Source of the DNA: Clostridia bacterium
GTDB taxonomy: Bacteria > Bacillota_A > Clostridia > Oscillospirales > CAG-272
DNA: 11,166 bases
Direction: 5' to 3'
NCBI GenBank assembly: GCA_017454075.1
Contig: JAFTDQ010000078.1
Location: 1 to 11,166, forward strand
Part shown: piece after piece, positions 6,512-11,166 of the stretch
Layout: each line of letters begins with the position of its first letter
How positions within the stretch are numbered: the first letter of the stretch is position 1
Translations under genes and position numbers: made by a program
The notes under the pieces: generated by a model
Databases searched by the model: none
The model's input: only the letters and a program-made list of their open reading frames with translations
Told to the model about the DNA's origin: nothing

Positions 6512-8173
6512 CTATTCGGATCCGCGGGCGATTATCCCGTTCACCTTTTCTCTTAGCGAAAGGATATATCCGGCGTCCTTCGGATAATCGGCGAATGTGA
6601 CGTCAAAACCGGCAAGCCCGTCTATCAAACTCACTGTCTTTTCCCTTCCGATTATCTTTTCGCAAAGTTTAAGCGCAGACATATCCTGCAGAGCTTCAAA
6701 GAATACGAAGAGTCTCGAAGAGGGCAGCGGCACGCCTCCGCTTCCGGGATACACCGAAAAGGCGTCTCCCCCGGGGACCTGCCCGTCGCCGGACTGGGTC
6801 AGATACGGATTGATCAGCCGCCTCGATCCCATTCCGTAATAATAGTTGTACCCCCAGTGAAGGAATCCGTTTATGCCGTATTTGTAAAGCTGTATCCCGA
6901 GGATCCTGTTCCTGAAAGCCGGATAAGCGATAAATCGGTTCCCGACCCTGTTCCACTGCCCGCAGCAGTAATACGCCCAGCGCTCGCTGATTTCTTCATT
7001 CAGGAACGGCCCTATATGGTCTGTGGAAGGCACCGGGGTATCGACTATCCCTTTTCTGAAGAACTCAACGGACGAAAGCGCGTCGATTACGACGCATCCC
7101 GACAGATACGGCTCCACGACAGACTTGGCTTTAAGATAATTTTCAAGGTGCTCCGCCGACGGCTCGTCGGATATGTGAAAACGGCATTTTTCAAGTATGC
7201 CTTCGCTTCTCAGAAACGAAACCAGTTCGGGAAGCAGCGCCGACAGGAAGCGCGGATATTCGCCTTCCGTTCCCGGGGTATCCCAGCCGAAAATGCGGCG
7301 CTCTTCACCGTCGACCATGCCGACCACCTTGGGAGCAAAAGCGGCGCCCCACTGAGTGAACAGATGGGATATCTCAAAATATTTTATTCCGCAGCGCCTT
7401 GCAGTATCTATATAGCGTTTCAGAAGCGAAAAATCAAAGGAATAGCCTTCCCTTCCGACAGTCACGGAAACGAGCTGGACTGTCGGGCGCTCTCCGCCCG
7501 GCTCGGTATCGAGCGGAGGAGTGAGAATCGGAGTCAGTATGCAGTTTACGCCGTTTTCCGCGGCGAGCCGCATATAATTCCCGATTATCCTCCAGTGCTC
7601 CTCCGAGAACACCGGGACGCCGTAAAAGGATGACAGACAGTCGCAGTGAAACCACTGAGTGAAAATCAGCTCCTGCCTGGGGAGGGCCGCACCGACCACC
7701 GTCACATCGACCGAAGCAGATGCGATCTCCGAGCCGTTTTCCGACAGTCTCACCGTGACGGTCCGCCTGCCGGGTTCGGAAAACCGGCCGTCAAACCATA
7801 TCGCCGTAAGGACGTCCTCGGCCGGGCGTATCCTGTCACAGTCTGTCGGCTCGAGCACGTCGGGATACATCCCGCTCGCGCTGTGAATAAAAAGGCCGTC
7901 ACGATCCGAGCCGTCACAGTGATATTTTGGCAGATCGTCATAGACCTGCCTGACTTCCCGGGCGATCATCTCCGCCCCTTCGACCCTGAACGTGAACAGT
8001 CTCGTGCTCACATTTCCTTCCGTGCGGTCGGTCTTTATGAAAAGCTGAAAGCTCAGTTTTTCTCCCGTGAGCACGGATATGCTTTTCAGCTCCGGATATT
8101 TTTCAACAGGATCGCCGATGATACCTTTTTCAAGCGACGAAACTATTCTTACGTGAAGATTTTTACCGTTCAT
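6512..8173 (-). CDS. DUF4091 domain protein, putative glycoside hydrolase
   Basis: A 553-aa protein ending in a DUF4091 module (Pfam PF13320), which is usually found at the C-terminus of uncharacterised TIM-barrel glycosidase-like proteins. Residues ~1-165 look like a beta-sandwich, with alternating strands ending 'SVDVTVVGAALP'. Residues ~168-430 look like a (beta/alpha)8 barrel, with HISDEPSAEHL (D336-E337) as a candidate acidic catalytic pair. The DUF4091 signature GINGFLHWGYNYY (435-447), a GGDAFSVYPG segment (468-477), and VPLPSSRL...FEALQDM (481-498) are all present. No signal peptide is seen, although many relatives are secreted. The ATG at 8173 has AGGAG 8 nt upstream. It lies 18 nt after the hydrolase gene and is the last gene of its operon. 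It probably acts on a glycan; substrate unknown. Confidence 0.88.
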   Translation of the reverse strand: MNGKNLHVRIVSSLEKGIIGDPVEKYPELKSISVLTGEKLSFQLFIKTDRTEGNVSTRLFTFRVEGAEMIAREVRQVYDDLPKYHCDGSDRDGLFIHSASGMYPDVLEPTDCDRIRPAEDVLTAIWFDGRFSEPGRRTVTVRLSENGSEIASASVDVTVVGAALPRQELIFTQWFHCDCLSSFYGVPVFSEEHWRIIGNYMRLAAENGVNCILTPILTPPLDTEPGGERPTVQLVSVTVGREGYSFDFSLLKRYIDTARRCGIKYFEISHLFTQWGAAFAPKVVGMVDGEERRIFGWDTPGTEGEYPRFLSALLPELVSFLRSEGILEKCRFHISDEPSAEHLENYLKAKSVVEPYLSGCVVIDALSSVEFFRKGIVDTPVPSTDHIGPFLNEEISERWAYYCCGQWNRVGNRFIAYPAFRNRILGIQLYKYGINGFLHWGYNYYYGMGSRRLINPYLTQSGDGQVPGGDAFSVYPGSGGVPLPSSRLFVFFEALQDMSALKLCEKIIGREKTVSLIDGLAGFDVTFADYPKDAGYILSLREKVNGIIARGSE

Positions 8174-8191
8174 TTCTGCGTCTCCTGCGAT

Positions 8192-9079
8192 TCAGCGGAA
8201 TTCAAGCAACGTTCTGAAAACGCCTTCGACCGCCTCGGTTATTTCAAGTTTTTCGCCGCGGTAAACGTCGATCCCCGACGGATTTTCAATCGGAGGTCCG
8301 TAAAGCTGCGGCTCATGCCCTCCCGATGGGAGAAGGGTCAGCTTCGCGTCGCCTCCGTACGAGCATATCATTTCCACAAACGTACCGGTGACCTCCGGCG
8401 AAACGACTATATCATCTGCGCAGTGCCAGAACCGGACGGGGACGGGGTAGTTACGGATACCCGGGTTCGTCATCGGATTGAAAGGGGCGATTTTGTCTTC
8501 GTCATATTTTCCGTCCCCGAGGGAATACATCTTTTCAAGCGCCGTCTTCGGCAGACCGTCTGACCACGGATGAAGATATATCTCGTTATACGCGTCGAGA
8601 ACGGGACAGAAGCCTGTCTGAGCAAGGATCGGGATCCTCCCGCTCAGCACCACGTTCGTAGATGATATCCCTCCCATGGAAGCCCCGTGTATGAGCGCCT
8701 CCTTTTTCAGGTTGTAATTCGAAACGCACCATTCGTATCCGGAAACGTACGAATCCACCGCGAGCGGCGCCCCGACGTTGTTGAACGGGTCTATGCCGTA
8801 TTTTTTGCAGTATTCTTTCGGAAGCCCCGCCATGTCCGTGACGGCAAATCCGTTTGCGAGGAGATATTTCGTCATCACCTGCCAAACGACCTGCGAGTCG
8901 TCTGTCTCGACCGTCCCTCCCGCTCCGTGACACGATATAACGAGTCTCGACGGCTCGCCTTCGTCGGAATATGATTCCGGAAGCAGAAGTATTCCCTCGT
9001 CGGGATACGTCTCGTATCTGTCTTCATACGGCACTTTGCACGCCACTTCTCTGAAAAACGTTATTATACCTTCCATCAT
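8192..9079 (-). CDS. alpha/beta hydrolase (serine esterase-like)
   Basis: A ~295-aa alpha/beta-hydrolase-fold enzyme. Counting from the ATG at 9079, the oxyanion-hole motif is CHGAGG (50-55) and the nucleophile elbow is G132-A-S134-M-G136. The acid is D222 or D223 in HCADDIVVSPE, and the catalytic histidine is H255 in PSGGHEPQ. All catalytic elements are present in order, so it should be active, probably as a carboxylesterase or peptidase-like hydrolase. No signal peptide. A GTG at 9085 is in frame but has no ribosome binding site. GGGGTGA lies directly before ATG ATG at 9079/9076; the second ATG has the same spacing as the site in front of the methyltransferase gene, so 9076 is an equally good start. 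It is 15 nt after the methyltransferase gene and 18 nt before the DUF4091 gene. Deacylation of a sugar for the DUF4091 enzyme is an inference. Confidence 0.87.
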   Translation of the reverse strand: MMEGIITFFREVACKVPYEDRYETYPDEGILLLPESYSDEGEPSRLVISCHGAGGTVETDDSQVVWQVMTKYLLANGFAVTDMAGLPKEYCKKYGIDPFNNVGAPLAVDSYVSGYEWCVSNYNLKKEALIHGASMGGISSTNVVLSGRIPILAQTGFCPVLDAYNEIYLHPWSDGLPKTALEKMYSLGDGKYDEDKIAPFNPMTNPGIRNYPVPVRFWHCADDIVVSPEVTGTFVEMICSYGGDAKLTLLPSGGHEPQLYGPPIENPSGIDVYRGEKLEITEAVEGVFRTLLEFR

Positions 9080-9094
9080 TGTCACCCCGGATCG

Positions 9095-9880
9095 TTATTC
9101 CGTCATTTTACGGAGCATTTCAAACCCGAGAACCGCGGCGGCCGACGCTGCTGAGAGCGACGCGCCGAATTCCCTGCCGTATACTATCCTGACAAGCCGG
9201 TCCGCCCGCTCGGTCACGGCCGAGGAAATACCGCGCTTTTCTCCTCCGATGACGAGCAGAAGCGGAAAACGGATTTTCGCCTCCCCGACGGGTTCGCCGC
9301 GCTCGTCGGCGCATACCACGTATAAGCCCCTTTTCCCTGCCGCGTCGACGGCGCCGGCGGAGTCGGAAACGAACACCGGCATAAGCTCCGAGGCGCCGGC
9401 TGAAGATCTCGCGACCGTCCCTCCGGAACACATCGCGTTGTGCTCAGGGATGATCACGCTCCGGGCGCCGGCGGCGTAGAGCGATCTTATCGCAAACCCG
9501 AGATTGAAGGGATCCTCTATCCCCTCGAGCATGACGGAATAACCGTTTTCCGGCAGATCGTCGGCGTCAAGCCGCGGGAGCGTCCGCTCCGTGACTGAAG
9601 CGGCTATCCCGCCGTGACCCGACCCGCGGACGTTTTCTTCAAAAAAACTTCCGTCGACAACCGCCGTCTCAAATCCGAGGTCCTCCGCACGGTGAGCGAG
9701 CCAGGAATATTCCTTTTTCCCGCGCTCCGCGCGCTTTCTGTCAATATAAATCTTTTCTATTTTTCTGTCGTTGAAATAATCCGCCCCGGCGGCGCGGCGC
9801 TCCATCGTATATATCGCCGTCCGTACCGAAACGATTCCGCAAAAGAGTTCCCTGCCCTCCGCGCTGTTGTTTTCCGCCAT
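9095..9880 (-). CDS. TrmH/SpoU-family RNA 2'-O-methyltransferase
   Basis: A 261-aa SPOUT-class methyltransferase that would use S-adenosylmethionine to methylate ribose 2'-OH in tRNA or rRNA. Motif 1 is GIEDPFNLGFAIRSLYAAGA (N126, R132). Motif 2 is LLLVIGGEKRGIS (208-219). Motif 3 is GREFGASLSAASAAAVLGFEML (235-256). The knot-forming C-terminal domain is complete, with a ~105-residue N-terminal part that may bind RNA. Motif 3 has Ser243 where TrmH/RlmB-type enzymes have the Asn of S-L-N-V-S, and the usual I-P-M before it reads I-V-Y, so this is a divergent subgroup whose target cannot be assigned. An upstream GTG at 9889 is rejected because GGGGTGA is placed correctly for the ATG at 9880 and overlaps that GTG. 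It is first in an operon with the alpha/beta hydrolase and DUF4091 genes. Confidence 0.88.
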   Translation of the reverse strand: MAENNSAEGRELFCGIVSVRTAIYTMERRAAGADYFNDRKIEKIYIDRKRAERGKKEYSWLAHRAEDLGFETAVVDGSFFEENVRGSGHGGIAASVTERTLPRLDADDLPENGYSVMLEGIEDPFNLGFAIRSLYAAGARSVIIPEHNAMCSGGTVARSSAGASELMPVFVSDSAGAVDAAGKRGLYVVCADERGEPVGEAKIRFPLLLVIGGEKRGISSAVTERADRLVRIVYGREFGASLSAASAAAVLGFEMLRKMTE

Positions 9881-9908
9881 GAGTTTCACCCCGTTTTTCG
9901 TTGATCAT

Positions 9909-9937
9909 ATTGTATCATACGGGCAAAAAAAATGCAA
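9909..9937 (-). promoter_or_regulatory. promoter of the methyltransferase operon
   Basis: On the minus strand TTGCAT (9937-9932) and TACAAT (9914-9909) are separated by 17 nt, and TGa precedes the -10 (9917-9915), an extended -10. Transcription would start near 9902, about 22 nt before the ATG at 9880. It is divergent from the SPFH gene promoter, with 18 nt between the two -35 boxes. Confidence 0.65.
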
Positions 9938-9940
9938 CCT

Positions 9941-9956
9941 CGGTACCGGTACCGGT
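9941..9956. repeat. GGTACC tandem palindrome, possible operator
   Basis: CGGTACCGGTACCGGT consists of a 6-bp unit repeated about 2.7 times. It contains perfect palindromes of 14 bp (9941-9954) and 12 bp (9945-9956). It fills the space between the two divergent -35 boxes and its last base is the first base of the SPFH gene's TTGACA. The position suits a regulator acting on both transcripts, but no candidate regulator is encoded in the window. Confidence 0.45.
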
Positions 9957-9984
9957 TGACAAAAACGCGCTGTTATGATACCAT
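9956..9984 (+). promoter_or_regulatory. promoter of the SPFH gene
   Basis: A consensus -35 TTGACA (9956-9961), a 17-nt spacer, and -10 TACCAT (9979-9984) preceded by TGa (9976-9978). The start would be near 9991, leaving a ~29-nt leader that contains the AGGAGG ribosome binding site at 10008-10013. This shows that the in-frame ATG at 9975, inside the promoter, is not the translation start. Confidence 0.75.
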
Positions 9985-10019
9985 ATAACAAACAAACAAA
10001 AGCAGCCAGGAGGATTCTT

Positions 10020-11000
10020 ATGGGACCGCTTGAAATCATTCTTACGGTAGTCGCGGCGATTTTCTTAATTGCCGTAATAGCAAAAAACGTCCGCGTCGTA
10101 TCTCAGGCGACGCAGTACGTCATCGAACGGCTCGGCAAATACCGCACGACGTGGAACGCGGGACTCCACCTGAAGTTCCCGTTTATCGAATCTGTCAGGA
10201 GCGTCGTAAACCTGAAGGAACAGGTTCTCGATACCCCTCCCCAGCCCGTCATCACGTCGGACAACGTGACGATGCAGATCGACGCCGTCGTTTATTTCAG
10301 AGTTTTTGACGCAATGGCTTACACCTACGGTGTGACAAACCCGATCGAGGCGCTCGGCAATCTGACGGCGACGACCCTCCGTAACATAGTAGGCGAGCTC
10401 ACTCTCGATGAGTCGCTCACGTCCCGCGACACCATCAACAGCAAAATGGAGCTTATCCTTGACAAGGCGACCGACCCGTGGGGAATAAAGGTCAACCGCG
10501 TCGAGCTCAAGAACATCATGCCGCCCGCCGAGATCAGAAACGCGATGGAAAAGGAAATGAAGGCGGAACGCGACCGCCGCGAGACCCTGCTCCAGGCGGA
10601 AGGACACAAGGCGGCGGCCATTACGCGCGCAGAGGGCGACAAGCAGGCGCTCGTGCTCGCGGCGGAAGGTGAACGCGACGCGCGCATCGCTCGCGCGGAA
10701 GGCGAAGCGAAGGCGCTTCTCCTCCAGAAGCAGGCGGAGGCGGACGGCCTCAGAGCCTTGAAAGAAGCAAACATAGACGCGGCCGTGCTCGAACTCAAGA
10801 AATACGAAGCGCTCGTAAAGCTCGCCGACGGCAAGGCGGCGAAAATAATCGTCCCGTCGGACGTCGTCGACACCGCGACGAAAAACGTTCTTTTCTCCGA
10901 GCTGACCGAAATCGGAAATCACACCGAGCCGGCACCCGAGGAGCCCGCCGCTCCCGCACCGGACCCGTGCTGCGAAAGATTCGAAAAAGCCGAAGAATAA
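10020..11000 (+). CDS. SPFH/Band-7 membrane protein (QmcA/stomatin-like)
   Basis: A 326-aa SPFH-domain protein of the QmcA/stomatin type. Such proteins form membrane-anchored oligomeric rings or scaffolds linked to proteases and lipid microdomains. A single N-terminal membrane segment (residues ~5-22) is followed by the SPFH domain (~25-180). Typical family signatures are TQYVIERLGKYRTTWNAGLH, DTPPQPVITSDNVTMQIDAVVYF and WGIKVNRVELKNIMPP. Residues ~175-265 form an Ala/Glu-rich coiled coil with four A-E-G triplets exactly 11 residues apart (193, 204, 215, 226). The tail is Pro/Ala-rich and ends with a Cys pair (D315-P-C-C318). AGGAGG 6 nt upstream fixes the ATG at 10020. The NfeD-type partner often encoded beside such genes is not present on either side: the upstream neighbour is divergent and an IS begins ~40 nt downstream. 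Confidence 0.93.
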   Translation: MGPLEIILTVVAAIFLIAVIAKNVRVVSQATQYVIERLGKYRTTWNAGLHLKFPFIESVRSVVNLKEQVLDTPPQPVITSDNVTMQIDAVVYFRVFDAMAYTYGVTNPIEALGNLTATTLRNIVGELTLDESLTSRDTINSKMELILDKATDPWGIKVNRVELKNIMPPAEIRNAMEKEMKAERDRRETLLQAEGHKAAAITRAEGDKQALVLAAEGERDARIARAEGEAKALLLQKQAEADGLRALKEANIDAAVLELKKYEALVKLADGKAAKIIVPSDVVDTATKNVLFSELTEIGNHTEPAPEEPAAPAPDPCCERFEKAEE

Positions 11001-11006
11001 GGCTTT
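10986..11006 (+). terminator. weak candidate terminator at the SPFH gene end
   Basis: AAAGCC (10986-10991) pairs with GGCTTT (11001-11006) around a 9-nt loop that contains the stop codon. The stem is short and only three Ts follow before AATG, so this is marginal. No other hairpin separates the SPFH gene from the IS end. Confidence 0.25.
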
Positions 11007-11041
11007 AATGCTCAGCGACCAAAATCCGCGACCCTGAACTG

Positions 11042-11096
11042 AAATGCACCCCAAAAGTTAGACAATGTTGTATAATGTCTAACAGGGGGTGCATTT
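11042..11096 (+). promoter_or_regulatory. IS leader hairpin overlapping the transposase promoter and RBS
   Basis: AAATGCACCCC (11042-11052) is complementary to GGGGTGCATTT (11086-11096). Inside it, GTTAGACA (11057-11064) is complementary to TGTCTAAC (11076-11083). Together they give an 11-bp plus 8-bp stem, with an AAAA/AG internal loop and an 11-nt loop. The 3' arm contains the transposase ribosome binding site (AGGGGGTG, 11084-11091). A TATAAT (-10, 11071-11076) sits at the loop. Transcripts begun at this -10 would lack the 5' arm, while read-through transcripts from outside would contain the whole hairpin. Confidence 0.6.
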
Positions 11097-11099
11097 TTC

Positions 11100-11166
11100 A
11101 TGCCAAAAGGAATACCGAACAAGAGATACACAGGAGAATTCAAACAAAAAGTTGTAGAAACAATGC
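11100..11166 (+). CDS. IS3-family transposase OrfA, N-terminal fragment
   Basis: Twenty-two codons are visible before the window ends, reading MPKGIPNKRYTGEFKQKVVE then T-M. This matches the start of OrfA in IS3/IS150-type elements, where a '..KRYT.EFK..VV..' segment leads into the helix-turn-helix that binds the terminal repeats. In this family OrfA is normally joined to the DDE catalytic OrfB by a -1 frameshift; neither the frameshift site nor OrfB is in view. The ATG at 11100 is chosen because AGGGGGTG lies 8-10 nt upstream and the codons follow the family pattern from the first residue. Confidence 0.85.
   Translation, partial: MPKGIPNKRYTGEFKQKVVETM

Larger units (their letters stand above)
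11040..11166 (+). mobile_element. IS3-family (IS150-like) insertion sequence, left end
   Basis: The terminal sequence TGAAATGCACCCCAAAAGTT (from 11040), continuing AGACA, resembles IS150-group terminal inverted repeats, which begin TG and carry a TGCACCC block. It is followed 60 nt later by the start of an orfA. The exact tip is uncertain: 11035 (TGAACTG) is an alternative. The right end lies outside the window, so element length, target duplication and intactness cannot be judged. The element lies ~40 nt downstream of the SPFH stop codon, in the same orientation. Confidence 0.75.

Noticed and set aside
7646..8563. A 305-codon + strand ORF spanning the DUF4091/hydrolase boundary
   Set aside because: It runs antisense to two genes with clear family motifs, has no family signature and starts without a ribosome binding site.
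9881..9889. GTG start three codons upstream for the RNA methyltransferase
   Set aside because: This GTG is itself part of the GGGGTGA ribosome binding site that is correctly spaced for the ATG at 9880.
9975..10019. Upstream in-frame start adding 15 residues to the SPFH protein
   Set aside because: The ATG at 9975 lies between the -35 and -10 boxes and would not be transcribed. AGGAGG is placed for the ATG at 10020, and the membrane segment then starts at the N-terminus as in relatives.
10065..11054. A 329-codon ORF on the minus strand opposite the SPFH gene
   Set aside because: Its sequence is Arg/Phe/Val-rich with no recognisable motif and mirrors the Ala/Glu/Lys-rich codons of a well-supported SPFH gene. 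It has no promoter or ribosome binding site and is explained by codon bias.

Overview
The window (11,166 bp, roughly 54% GC by eye) looks like the chromosome of an uncultured, gut-type member of the Clostridia. The signs are strong AGGAGG-type ribosome binding sites, Rho-independent hairpins, extended -10 promoters, a GH32 fructan enzyme, a CofE-like ligase, and protein sequences of Firmicutes type. No rRNA, tRNA or CRISPR array was seen. The taxonomic placement is an inference.

Layout. (1) Positions 1-281 hold the 3' end of a GH32 fructosidase on the + strand. A hairpin-rich gap with an extended -10 promoter follows. (2) Positions 487-1035 hold a GNAT acetyltransferase (+), which converges on guaA across a shared strong hairpin at 1043-1072. 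(3) From about 6430 down to 1114 the minus strand carries six closely packed genes. In transcription order they are fucU (fucose mutarotase), a GH28/pectate-lyase-like beta-helix protein, a beta-lactamase-fold serine hydrolase, a long CofE-type glutamate ligase homologue, a YbjQ-family protein, and a stand-alone GMP synthase ATP-pyrophosphatase subunit. The gaps are -4 to 24 nt and no internal terminator is visible. (4) From about 9902 down to 6444 a second minus-strand operon carries a TrmH/SpoU-type RNA methyltransferase, an alpha/beta hydrolase and a DUF4091 protein. It ends in a terminator that abuts the fucU promoter. (5) A divergent promoter region at 9881-10019, built around a GGTACC repeat, drives the methyltransferase operon one way and an SPFH/Band-7 (QmcA/stomatin-like) membrane protein the other way. 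(6) The last ~127 bases are the left end of an IS3-family (IS150-like) insertion sequence, with the first 22 codons of its orfA.

How the genes may work together. The fructosidase, fucose mutarotase, beta-helix protein, DUF4091 protein and two serine esterase-like hydrolases suggest carbohydrate and glycan catabolism. None of the complete carbohydrate genes has a visible signal peptide, so imported oligosaccharides would be processed in the cytoplasm. These genes are interleaved with housekeeping or orphan functions (GMP synthesis, RNA methylation, CofE-like ligase). I see no clearly new multi-gene system. The points most worth a second look are the cytoplasmic glycan set, the CofE/YbjQ/split-GuaA tail of the operon, the palindrome in the divergent promoter, and the hairpin at the IS end that can sequester the transposase ribosome binding site.
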